From Phoenix dactylifera (lineage: Eukaryota; Streptophyta; Magnoliopsida; Arecales; Arecaceae): DNA of 64,000 nt. Of the stretch, positions 45,885-57,100 are shown piece by piece (position 1 is the first letter of the stretch; the number at the start of each line of letters is the position of its first letter). The stretch lies in the NCBI RefSeq assembly GCF_009389715.1, contig NC_052409.1:2520001-2584000 (forward strand), written 5' to 3'. The translations under genes and the position numbers were made by a program. Under the pieces are notes generated by a model, which was given only the letters and a program-made list of their open reading frames with translations, searched no databases and was not told the DNA's origin.

Positions 45885-46754
45885 TCAAGTATCAACCAGT
45901 TGTGGGACTAAATACACACCTATACCGGTCCTCACATACTCCCTCCGTTCAACTCCTGATATCCTCGTCGGGCTAAGGGTTCAAATCTAATCAGCCTCTG
46001 TGAACCCATGTTGCAATGTCCCCTAAGGCTGCAAATGGGTCGGGTTGACCCCGTGACCCGACCCGACCTGCTTAGACCCGATCTGACCCGTTTTGGAGGA
46101 TCGTGGGGCCGGGCCGAATCCTAAAATTGGATCATTTCATTTTTTTGGATTGGGTCTAGGTTTACTAAATTGAAACCCGAATTGACCCGACTCGACCCAT
46201 TTGAAATTTGGATTATTGTGGGTTTTCAATCCTACAACCCGACCCGATCCAACCCGAATTTGTAAAATTATTTAGGCCCGCGAGTTGTAGCCCGCAGAGG
46301 TGCAAACACAAATTCTGAAGCCATGAATGGGTTGATCTGAATCGGACCCGAAGTTTTTGGATTGGGTCTGGATTATACATAGACTCAACTCGACTCGAAT
46401 AACTCGTTGGGTCAACAATTGTAGCGGTGGACCCGCCCCAACCCTACCCGATCTTCTATTGGGTCGAGTTTGAATCTAAAATTAGGACCCGAATAAGAAA
46501 CCAGGTTAGGTCGGGGTCACTCATGACCCGACCCAACCCATTTGCAACCCTAGTATCCCTTAGTCCACATAGGCTATGGGCCAAATTTACTCTGATATCA
46601 TTTGTAACAACCCGAGAACTCACCAAAAATGTCTAACCGGAAGGTATTTTTTTGAGCTCTTTAGTCTTATATAAGTCTCCTGCATCAATTACCCAAGATT
46701 TTCTCGGCGAATAACCAATGTGAGACTATATGCACGCCCGCACGGATCCTCACA
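45885..46754 (-). mobile_element. TRIM-like mini LTR retrotransposon fossil
   Basis: Reads on minus. The 5' LTR is 46754-46603 (152 bp, TGTGAGGATC...GTTGTTACA). It is followed by tgatatcagag (46600-46590), a near match to the initiator-Met primer-binding site. The other LTR is seen only in part, from 45936 leftward (TGTGAGGACCGG...), next to a purine-rich tract (gaacggagggagta on minus). The internal region is only about 130 bp once the inserted MITE is set aside, and it has no coding part, so this is a TRIM. The left LTR is worn and fades out near 45885. An old, non-coding fossil. Confidence 0.7.
46024..46552. mobile_element. hAT-like MITE nested in the TRIM
   Basis: 529 bp with inverted termini taaggctgcaaatgggtcgg / tactagggttgcaaatgggt (right end read on minus). 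The interior is rich in gacccgacccgac and its inverse, so it can fold on itself. The TAGGG-TTGCAA-GGGT ends resemble the 17655-18194 hAT MITE (TAGGGATGGCA...GGGT), though the two are only distantly alike. Target duplication is not clear (atgtcccc against gtatccct). Confidence 0.6.
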
Positions 46755-46759
46755 ATGTT

Positions 46760-47690
46760 CATTGGGGTTAAAGAAAAGAGAGTAGGAAAAGAAAGAAGGC
46801 TCATTTGCGCGTAAACTAAGGGCGGCAAAAACTTATTCAATCTGACCTTGTCTAGGTTGAGTTTGGTCATTGGTTTTGCAACTAGAGACTTAACTCTGTG
46901 AAGTCCATTTCTCAAAATTTAAATAGGTGAGGTGTTAGCTAAGGCTTGGATCTAATTGGGATGGTGAGAATAAAGATTTTTTAGAACAAATCAATATGGA
47001 TAAGAAATTTTAAAAGTTTTCTTTTGTGGTAATCTTCCATTGAGCGAGTGAGGTCAAAATGGTTTGAGTTGAGTTGGCTTGGGTTGTGAAAGTTGACTCA
47101 ATAACATAGATTCGATTGACCCAATCCTAAATCAAATGGAATATGATTCAAGATTTTATACTTGTTTTTATATAGATTAGATAGGAGAGTGCAGCCTCGT
47201 CCCACAAGGAGATATTTAAGCTTCTTCATAATTTTCATTTAAGAATCTAAGAATTTTTTTTTGGAAGATTCCTAGGATCCAAATCTTGAAAGATAATACT
47301 ACTGACAACTTGAATTGTCCTAATTCTTACCCGGATATATGACCAGAACTAATTATGGGCCAATTTTGGATAATAGAAAATGTCAAATCTTAAATTGACC
47401 CTATCTAAAATGCGAGCAAAAATGAATATAAGTTAGCTCGATGTCCTGCCCATGATAAGCTCCTGCAGATTTTTCTTGGAAAAGAAAGTAGGATCAAATT
47501 TTTTTCATTTGGGATTCATACCTCTCAAAAGGCTCAAATCTTTGATCTTTTATATGCAAACAAGAGGGTGTTAATACATTATTTCTCCAACCCTACTAGG
47601 TCAAAACCACTTAAACCTGTTGCCACTTTTATTAATGCATATCGACAAAACCACCCTTAGTGCTCATTAATTTCCCATCCATGCCAACGT
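46760..47690. other. Intergenic DNA upstream of DSK2
   Basis: AT-rich with no gene recognised. Contains scattered gttgagt/gggttg motifs near 47050-47110 without a clear repeat structure. Confidence 0.5.
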
Positions 47691-47696
47691 GAGGCA

Positions 47697-47713
47697 CACG
47701 TGACACTCACGTG
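47697..47713. promoter_or_regulatory. Paired G-boxes upstream of DSK2
   Basis: Two CACGTG palindromes, 47697-47702 and 47708-47713, start 11 bp apart (about one helical turn), followed by cgtgacgcgcg. G-boxes are bound by plant bZIP and bHLH factors. They lie 363-379 bp before the start codon. Confidence 0.6.
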
Positions 47714-48075
47714 CCCGTGACGCGCGTCCCCGCCCGCCCCACCCCCCCTCTGACCTAATTCCGTCAAAACCCTCCCACGGCCTCTTTCTCTCTCTCTTCC
47801 CCTGCTCTTTTGAGGCCGGGAGAAGCTAAAAAAAGAATTCTTTCCTTTACCCGATTTGTGTGGGGGAAGGTATCCCTCGTTTTCTCCTTCACTCTTTCGT
47901 CCTCCCCGCTCCCTTTCCCCTCTCGCAAGCAATTATCGAAGAATCGACAGGAGAAAAGGGCGAGCAAGAGCCCTCCTCTTTCTCTCCTCCAATCCATCCC
48001 TTGTTCGATTCCTGATCGCAGATCGGGATCCGATCCTTCTTCGTCCAGGGTTAGGGCTTCCGATCCCCCCGTACC

Positions 48076-51000
48076 ATGGGTGCCGACGGCGACTCCGTCG
48101 ACGCGGGCGACTCGGCCGCCGCCGCCGCCGCCGCCGTTGGGGGTGGGGCCACCGTCCACATCCGCTCCTCCAACGGGTCCAAGTTCTCCGTCCAGACGGA
48201 CCTCGAGTCCACCGTGGGATCGTTCAAGGTCGTTCTTGCGGAGAAGTGCGACGTGCCGCCCGAACAGCAGCGGTTGATCTATAAAGGCCGGATTCTGAAG
48301 GACGAACAAACCCTAGCGAGCTATGGTTAGCCATTCTTGCTGATTTTTTTGGCTCTATATGATGGATTTTTTGATCTACAGTAGATGATATGGTTTTGAG
48401 TTAAGAATCATCAAAGCCTAATTGTTTATGTTGATTTGTTCATGAATTTGCTTAGTATAGATAAAGGAGTGTGGAATCTTGAATTAATGAGCACTGTGGA
48501 GATTGTTCCGACGGTTCTTTGTGATTGCCTGTTTGTTGTTGATTAGGAGTTAGTATTGGGATTATCTGCTGAAGTATGGACAACTAGGCAAGAACGGTGT
48601 ATTTCAGATCACTGTTGCTTCCTTTATGGCAAGGTTCAGAGGATTTTTTTTTTTTAATAAATTGATAGGTTCAGATGTTTAGGGTTTCGTTAGGTCAAAT
48701 GTCACCACATGACCCGATTTGATGGGGTGCTTTGATGTGTGAAGGAAACAACTTGCAAAAAATGCTTGAAAAAGCTACTTTACCTGAACCACTCACCTCC
48801 AAAAATCAAAGGCTTAACCTGAGATATGGAGCTGCAGTAGGATGCTTTTTTCGGAGTCTGGAATGGACCAATTATATTGTTGTGGCAGAGATAAGAAGAA
48901 TTTACGTATTCGGTTCTTGGTGTGTCAAGGAGGAAGAGAAACTTTTGGATGGGTTTAGAAGCACCTAGAAATGGGTTGGTCAAGGTTAAATACAAATAAC
49001 TTCATTTTGGATGGTACGAATGTGGTGGATATATGTTGGTCTGGCAAGAGTTGACAAGGTGAACCATGCTGGGTTTTACCAGACCTTGTATGGTGCAAGG
49101 GATTTCATTAATGGGATTTTTGTTTTGCTATTATATCTGCCTTACATAATACTAGATAATTTTGGTCTTCTAAGGAAGCCCAAGAAGCATATGATGGTCA
49201 TTTATAAATAAATAATATCTTGTTCTGGCTGCGATTGATAACAAGTCAATAGTAAGTATTGTACAACAGTAATAGTTGGAAAGAATAATGAGGAAAATCA
49301 TTGGTTTTGCTAACTAGCTTACTAGATTGGATAGTGTGATATAGAAATATGACCAATGGCATTAGAAGCATTAGATATTGCATTTCTGCAAGTGGCTAAT
49401 TGCCACTTGCAAAGGCTTGAGAACTTTCTTTCATGAATGTGTAATTGACAATTACTAGGATTTGAAGACAGGCCTGCACTTTAGCTTGATTTTGTAAATC
49501 ACTTATGACTCCTTGACTTGGTTGGAGTACATAAAGTCGTTTTTTCGATGTCATGGAGGCTAATTCGTAGGCATAGAATAGCATCAAGTAGGAAGAGTTC
49601 GATCATATTTGGCTCTTCTTTTTTTAAAAAAGTTTTTATTTTTATATATCTGAGTGTTTTTTTGGGCGATCCACATTGCCTTATTGCTCAACAGAACTGC
49701 TTTGCCTTTTAAATATAATATCAAAGGCTGAGTAATTATGGGGACGAGGCACTTCTTTTTCAACCTCTGTTGTCTCTGATGGGTACGGATTTTTTACTCT
49801 TCTTTATCTTGGCAGGTGTGGAGTCTGATCACACTATTCACTTGGTTCGTGGTTTTGCATCGTCAACTGCATCTACTGATCGAGCTTCAAGAACACCAAA
49901 CAGCATTTCAGAGGTTGCAAGGGGTGTTGATTCCAATGAAGGTGGGGGTTCTGGAGCTGCTTTTGGAGGTTCACCATTTCCTGGTCTTGATGCTAATATG
50001 CTAGGTGGTAGTGGAGGATCCAATTTGTTTGGATTTGGATTACCAGAGTTTGGTCAGGTGCAACAACAGCTGACTCAGAATCCTACTATGATGAGGGAAA
50101 TAATGAACCTGCCTGTTTTTCAGAGCCTGATGAATAACCCTGAGCTACTGCATAACATGATCATGAACAATCCGCAAATGCGTGAGATCATAGACCGAAA
50201 TCCTGATCTAGCACATGTACTTAATGACCCCAGCACTCTCCGACAGGCTCTGGAAGCTGTAAGAAATCCTGAACTCATGAGAGAAATGATGCGAAACACT
50301 GACAGGGCTATGAGCAACATTGAATCTTCTCCAGAAGGATTTAACATGCTCAGGCGTATGTATGAAACTGTTCAGGAGCCATTTCTCAATGCCACAACAA
50401 TGACAAGGGACGCAGGAAGCGATTTGGGTTCTAATCCATTTGCAGCCCTTCTTGGAAATCAGGGTGCTACCCAGTCTAGGGATCCATCTCCAAACCCTTC
50501 GACTACTGGTTCTGAAGCAACAACTGGGTCTGCTGAACCAAATGCTAACCCGCTTCCAAATCCTTGGGGCAGTGCTGGTAAGTTTTGCTTGTTTCACTTG
50601 TTTGCTTGATCTTATATGCCTTTTGATACTTTGAAAAGTTCTTTCAATAGCAGGAGGTCCACAAACAACCAATTCAAGGTCAAGTCCTGCCAGTGATGCA
50701 AGGACTTCTGGCGCTGGGTTAGGCAGGCTTGGATTACCAGAATTGGAAAGGATGGCTGGTGGTATGGCGGACCCATCCCACTTAAATCAGATTATGCAAA
50801 ATCCAGCCATGATGCAGATGATGCAGAGCCTCCTCTCCAACCCTCAGTTCATGAATCAGGTATCTGTTTCCTTTTAGCCTAGGGTTAGAACTCTTCGTGT
50901 GACCTGTCTTACCTTGTGATTGTTGATTGCCATTAGATCTTAGGTCTCAATCCCCAGCTCCGTAACTTGGTGGAATCCAATACCCAGATGAGAGATATGT

Positions 51001-52173
51001 TGCAGAACCCAGAATTTATTCGCCAGCTTACTTCTCCTGAGACACTGCAGGTAGCTTTAATCGTGCAAGACTTCATATTCTTGCGTCCTGGTATAAACTG
51101 TTCTTTCTGTTTCTTGCAGCAACTTCTATCATTGCAACGTTCACTTTTTTCCCAGCTAGGTCGGCAACAGGCAAGCCGGTAAGTCAGCACCTAAAGATGC
51201 TGTTTCTGTTTTGTGCTTCACTTTCTTTATCTGCTGTCTCAGACTCTCCATGAGCTTTTGATTTTGCATCTCATGAAAAGTTGTGACCATGGTTGTCTTA
51301 TTTGGTTATGATTCACTTTTCTTTTTTAATTTTCATGAAAAAATTCCTTTTGTAAGACGGGCCTATTATCGATTCATTCAGTTGAGTAGTTTGCCATGAT
51401 CCATGGACTGGATAGCATTCTTGTTTTGAATTCTTGCGCTGGTGTTCTGCTTTTCTTCTATTATTCTTCTATTATCTCTTAGACCTGATCAAGGGCTGTT
51501 TGTGCTATCAATTGCAGCGAACGTAATCCGGAAGGCAATGGTGCAGGTAATTAAAAATGTTCGGTCATCATTTGATTGTTCTATGTTAGTCACTTAGATT
51601 TGATGGTATGCCCAGAATTTCTATGAACACGTCTTTATAAAGATGGCAGTTGTCAGTTCATTAGCATAGTTCGGTATTTGTTTCAGTTTGTGGAGAGACC
51701 CACCCTATTAACTTGGCAATGCTGCGATATAGTCATAGAGACTAAAACTCCTGCGGCTCCATTCTTACGCTGGACCGAGGACTAATAGGCATTCCATTGA
51801 CAATTGAATTTTGGTCATGTTGCTTTGCTACAGGCACGCCAAACATCACTGGGCTGGATTCTTTGATGAACATGTTTGGTGGACTAGGGGGGGCTGGTGG
51901 TCTTGGTGTTCCAAATACTTCTAATGGTTAAATTTTTTATTGTTTTTTAGTTACACGCATCTTTTTTTTTTTCCTATGAAACGTCACATGAAAAATTAAA
52001 GAGAATATATCTTTTTTGTTGCAGTGCCTCCAGAGCAGCTTTATGCAACCCAGCTGTCTCAGCTACAAGAAATGGGCTTCTTGGACACCCAGGAGAATAT
52101 TCGTGCTCTGAGTGCGACTGCGGGGAATGTCCATGCTGCAGTTGAGCGGCTCTTAAGGGATATTGGTCAATAG
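48076..52173 (+). CDS. DSK2: DSK2-type ubiquilin (UBL-UBA shuttle protein)
   Basis: Carries ubiquitinated proteins to the proteasome; plant DSK2 also acts as an autophagy receptor. Eight coding exons: 48076-48325, 49816-50577, 50654-50859, 50937-51050, 51120-51178, 51518-51546, 51834-51926 and 52025-52173, all GT-AG and in frame. Together they give 553 aa, like Arabidopsis DSK2b (551). Parts: a UBL domain (about residues 25-98, split between exons 1 and 2); Met/Asn-rich STI1-type repeats (about 175-270, [19 protein letters not shown], and about 375-455); a Gly-rich linker; and a C-terminal UBA (about 510-549, [16 protein letters not shown]). The start [11 protein letters not shown] is followed by an Ala run in a GC-rich first exon. 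Intron 2 ends TAGCAG, so one extra Ala codon may be included by alternative acceptor use. Confidence 0.97.
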
Positions 52174-52877
52174 ATCACCATCATGTGTTATTGTCCATTT
52201 TGTTGTGGCTCACATCCATACCCACAGTTTCAGCTTTTCGTAATTTTGGCAAGAAATAAGTAGATATATGTGGCCAAGAGCTGTGTTACTACTTGCTGCG
52301 TAGTTACTGGAGCTATTGGTGCCTTCGCCATGTCACTTTGTCGGGATGATATATATGAAGATTCTTGGTTTCTGTAAATACACTTTAAATACTCCTTTGG
52401 CTTGTGAGTTGTCTATAATCCGTGTTATTCTTTCCTGTTTCTCAATTTGGTATTACAGTTATCAGCCATTTGTGAGGATAGGTTGGTTGATTTGATGGTG
52501 TTTGGCAGGGGATATAATCCACTGAATAAGGTGGAATATGGTTCTTATTCCGTAGTTATGTTGCCTGATAACAAAAGTGGCCAAACTTATACTGTTTAGG
52601 GATTTTGTTGTCCTTATCTACTCTTTAATCTAACCGAAAGAATGGGAGACTAATTTGTATTTGTGATAAAATCCAAATCTGTCATGTATGCTTGTCCTTT
52701 CAATCAAACACCAAAATTATCCCTTTTCATGGTATAAGCTTTATTCCTGCACAGAATGAATCATCTAATTCTATTCCGCTATCCAAATAGAGCCATAATT
52801 TTATGAGCTTCCTGAATATCCATACAATTGGAGTGGTGGAGAGCCCTACCTCATAGCACAGCCAGGAAGCTGCAACA

Positions 52878-52913
<36 letters not shown>

Positions 52914-53998
52914 TCTAACAATCAGGTATAAAACCAGTCCATTTGTGATGAGATATGGTAAACAGGTTCCTACTGATCAGATTGCAGGCTAAAGACATTG
53001 AGGGGATTGATAGTTTACTTCACTTGGGAATTTCCACCTCTTAATTTTTTTAAAAATCAACTTCGATGGTAACTTGTCAATTTGGTGGAGTGGAATTATC
53101 GAACCCTAGGGCAGCTTTTGTTACAGCAGGTGTTTCTTTGCTCTTGGATATAACAATCTCATTGGCTGAAATGAGAATGACATGGGAAGGGCTGATGTAT
53201 TGTATTACCATCCTAAAGGCAGAAAAATGACATTTGAAAGAGACTCCAAAGCAGTTATTTCTTGGATTTCAGCAGGAACTTAGCATCGGAGGCTTACTTG
53301 TCCCTAATGATGGATAATTGAAGACTTAAATCGGGTATCATTTCATGCGTGTTCAACATTCCAGCTAGATTAATTGGATGGCTTTCTATGTAGCTGATCA
53401 TATTACATCTTGAGTTATAGGATATCCCTTTTGAATTATAAGTTTATCTCCAAGATATATCGATGGTAGATTTGACTAGGTGTATTTATTGAAAAGTAAA
53501 CGGTTTAACCGGGACAAAAGAAAAAAAAAAAAGCCAGACTGAAACTCTCGTGCAAAGGGTAAAGTTCTCCTCTCCCCTTGGTTGGGCCATCAAGCTCAAA
53601 ATACCATCCAGCCGTAAATTACGAGAATTGTTGATTAAAATATTTTTGATCTTACGGTGGCAGCGCGTCGGAAAGTCTTCTAGATGCCCATCACCTCGAA
53701 TTCTCCATGGTCTTCAAACAAAAACCTCTCGTCCAAATCAGGAAAAATTCAAATTCCTGACTCGCATAGAAAATTTAATGCAACTTCCTCGTCCACCGTT
53801 CGATTTCTTCCAAAGTACATCTAGACCCGCCATGTTTGGAGTCCATGAACGAGCGAGATGGTTTTACAGTTTCATACGGACGGCAGATTCGACGTCCTCA
53901 TAAAGTTCCCTGTGCGAACCGTGTCGCCAGAAATATTGTCCAGTTTTTTTTTTTTTTTTGGGTAAATATTAGCGCTGTCCCGTTCGAAATCAGCGATC
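52174..53998. other. Intergenic region after DSK2
   Basis: Begins with the DSK2 3' UTR (to about 52450). A CT repeat lies at about 52879-52916. No gene supported. The open frame at 53550-53903 is in a region likely to be promoter of the next gene. Confidence 0.5.
52879..52916. repeat. CT dinucleotide microsatellite
   Basis: About 19 CT units with one interrupting GT. A likely polymorphic site. Confidence 0.9.
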
Positions 53999-54104
53999 AA
54001 ACCCTAAACACACAATCTCTCTCTCTCTCTCTGAGCTGCGATTGCGACGAGAACCACCGCCTCAAATATTCTCGTACCGGCGATGATCGGCATTGCTGGT
54101 AGAG
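53999..54104 (+). other. Probable leader exon of the gene at 59624-60829
   Basis: A telo-box (AAACCCTA, 53999-54006) is followed by a CT tract (54017-54033), then a GC-richer stretch ending agag|gtaatg, a good donor at 54105. This composition is typical of a plant transcription start. No other plus-strand gene follows before 59.6 kb, so joining it across a 5.5-kb intron to the acceptor at 59595 is the simplest reading. It contains an ATG (54083) that would begin a short upstream frame. Confidence 0.4.
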
Positions 54105-54107
54105 GTA

Positions 54108-57100
54108 ATGATCGTCTCGATTCTCTGTCTCTTTCCGTGTTATGTTTGAATTTCGATTTTAAATTTGCTTGGAATTTCTTCAGGTCATTCTTCAATTTAG
54201 TCGTCCTTTTTTTATGGCACGAATGAGAGCGATTTCGTGTTTAAATTTTTACTCCATGGGTGTCGAATCCAGTAAGATTGGACGCAAAACCTACCAAAAA
54301 TTGAAATTTTCACCGTAATCGAGCGCTATCGGGTCCCAGGTGCTTCCATTAAAATTCCAGTATGACAGCCCCTATGGTTCCATGATCTTCTTTCCCAAAA
54401 GTTCAAAATTTTTCATTCCCTTCCGTCCGAAAGTTCAAAGTTTTGCTTTTCTTTTCTTTTTTCGTTTGAAAACTATGGACCCAACTATAGCATCCTCTTT
54501 AATTCAGTAACTGTCTCAGTTGTCTTTTCTTGACGGCAACTGAATCTGGTAGAATGCAAACTCTGAAATATGTTTACAGCCTTGTCCAAGTGTCTTCAAA
54601 GACCTAACTTGATGATCACATGGTGATGTTCTTGGATATCATCTCTAAATTGTGCTGGCTTAACAGTCTTTGTGTCTCAATCTCTCTCTTAGTTCAGTTT
54701 ATATTGACATCCTAGCTGTTAGAGAGGAGCATCATCTGATACTGGAGATCCTATGGGAAAAGTCGGTCTTTTAAATCCCCCACAAAGAAAGGATTGTTTG
54801 CCATGATCATCAGCTTAAGAGAAGAAGAAGAAGAAACTATTACAGGCATTGAGAACCATATGTTTACTGAAATTATTTCTCAAAGGTCAGGGACCTCTCA
54901 CCTAAGGACAACATGTCTTCACGAGTCAGATCATTGAGGATCTTCCTCAGTTAAATTTGTTTGTTAGGCATGACAGCACTTGGTCAGGTGGTATTTATAA
55001 TCAGTCACATTTTCACAAGGCTTTATGCATACTCTCATCCCCTTACCGCCTTGGAACGTGGAGTTAGAGCTAAGGAATTAGAGCAGAATTTTAACCCTGT
55101 TGTGACATACATGGAATTTGAACTGTGCTCCAAATTTTGAGCTGAGAAATGTTACCTTTTACAAGTACTCTTCCAAAAATTAGAAATTCAATAAGTATCA
55201 TTTATATCTGCCCATGACATGTTGCTATGAATATGACTGTTTTTATCTTAGAAGCTAGATGTTGAGCTTTTTTGACCATATGCCGATGTTTTTCAGGTAT
55301 GCAAGACTTTATCATTGCCAGTCCAAAAGTTAATTTTCCTCCACATTATTGCAGACTTTCTTGTCTATTAGGTCCCATCATAGATGCTCAACATCTCTCA
55401 GGAGCTGTTGACATCAAGAGAAGGTCTTGGATAATAGTTTAGGAACTGCCTTTTATCCAAACCCTTTCCACTTTATTTTAAAGAATAGCAAAACTAATAT
55501 CTTCTAAAGCTAACTTAATTCCAGAATAGTAACTAACATAAGAACACAATCTGCTAAGACACATCTTTCTTGGCTTATAATCATAAAGCTTGACATCACT
55601 TTCAATTCTGGCTTGTGGAATGCAACTACTACACCATAGTTGGAAGGAGTCTGGATATTTATTGAATGGTCAAGAAAGATAAGGAAAGAGCAAAAATGAC
55701 ATATATGGAAGCTATGATTTTTTTTCCGCATGTGTCTGTTTTTTTTTCTTTTAAAAGCTAACAGTGACCATTGATACATCCCTCAATAGGAATAATTGTT
55801 GAGAAGAAATTGTAATGCAAACCCCAAATATGGCAAGGCTTTTCAGTTATAGTTATGATCTATGATTTCCTCCTTTTCTTTTTGGACAGTTTTTTCTTAA
55901 TGGTAAAGAGACTACAAATCACTAGCTCTAGGAGATCAGTGAGGCTGAAATAACACCCTTTGCAACTTCTGTTCTGCATCACTGGAGTAACATTTGGTAT
56001 CTTCAGTACTGCTTATTTGGGTCATTTTGCTCTAACCTTCTTTATTTGCATTGGCACATCCCTTTTTTGCTGGGATTCTATTGTTGTTGTATCATTCTGG
56101 TTGATTTTTATTCTCACAAGTTTTTTCTTTCGAAATGAACAGAAGGGGAGCTAGTAAAAATTTTATAAAGGATTAAGGTAATAGTAGTGACTGCTCAACA
56201 GCACTAACTTGTTAGCTACACACTAGCAGCTAGACAGGTTTAGACAACTATTTATGGTCAACTATGGGCTTTACATATTATATTGTCAACCCTATCAGGA
56301 ATTAAAAAATAAAAATATGCCATCACCGTCTTAGATTCTTTTTTTTCTTTCTGCTTCACTGACCTTAACACAAACACACACACTGTTTTGTAGATAGCGT
56401 CTCCTATACCAAGTTCTTCCAAGCTAGAATAGGTAATGAAAGATGTCTCTCCATGTTTGGCTGCTTATGTTTAATCAACATCTGACTGAACATTGTTCTA
56501 TAAATAGTATAATAAACTTCGAAATTTTAGAACTTGTTAACTTTAGATTCTTTGCAACTGCCAACTGGAATTTAAACATAGGTCTTTCATGGTTTTAATT
56601 GCAATCTTCTAACTGTAGTATGCAAAATTCATTTTATCATTTCTGCAGTAATGCATCTACTTCATGTTCACCTCACTGTGACCTTTTGTGTTCTCTTCAC
56701 TGAGAAAAATAGGTTACCCTTATATTTGCATGCAAATTTTCAATGAATAAGGAATACGCTTTGTGACCTAATTCAAAATGCAAAACCAATTAGCTTTTGA
56801 AGCTGAAATCCATATTCTTCTAAAAGTTTCTTGTGTAATTTTGTTACAAACATGCTGTAGTAGATTTTATCGATTACTAATAATAACCTTGATTTTGTTC
56901 ACTTGCTGTTTAGAACAAAAGCCTTTACATATATATCACCATAGCATTTACTTCAGAACTTATGAACTCTTTAAATTAGTATAGTGCATACTCATTGCTT
57001 ATGTTTCACTAATTAAAGAAAATTGTTCACATATGAAAGGACACAGCACGAGTTGTAGACACATTACTCCTAACCAGCAAGAGTATTTAATAGACACTGA

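Noticed and set aside
47764-48309. 181-codon minus-strand frame opposite DSK2 exon 1
   Set aside because: Shadow of the GC-rich first exon and leader; no domain.
50208-50672. 154-codon minus-strand frame opposite DSK2 exon 2
   Set aside because: Shadow of the coding exon; codon pattern follows the plus-strand gene.
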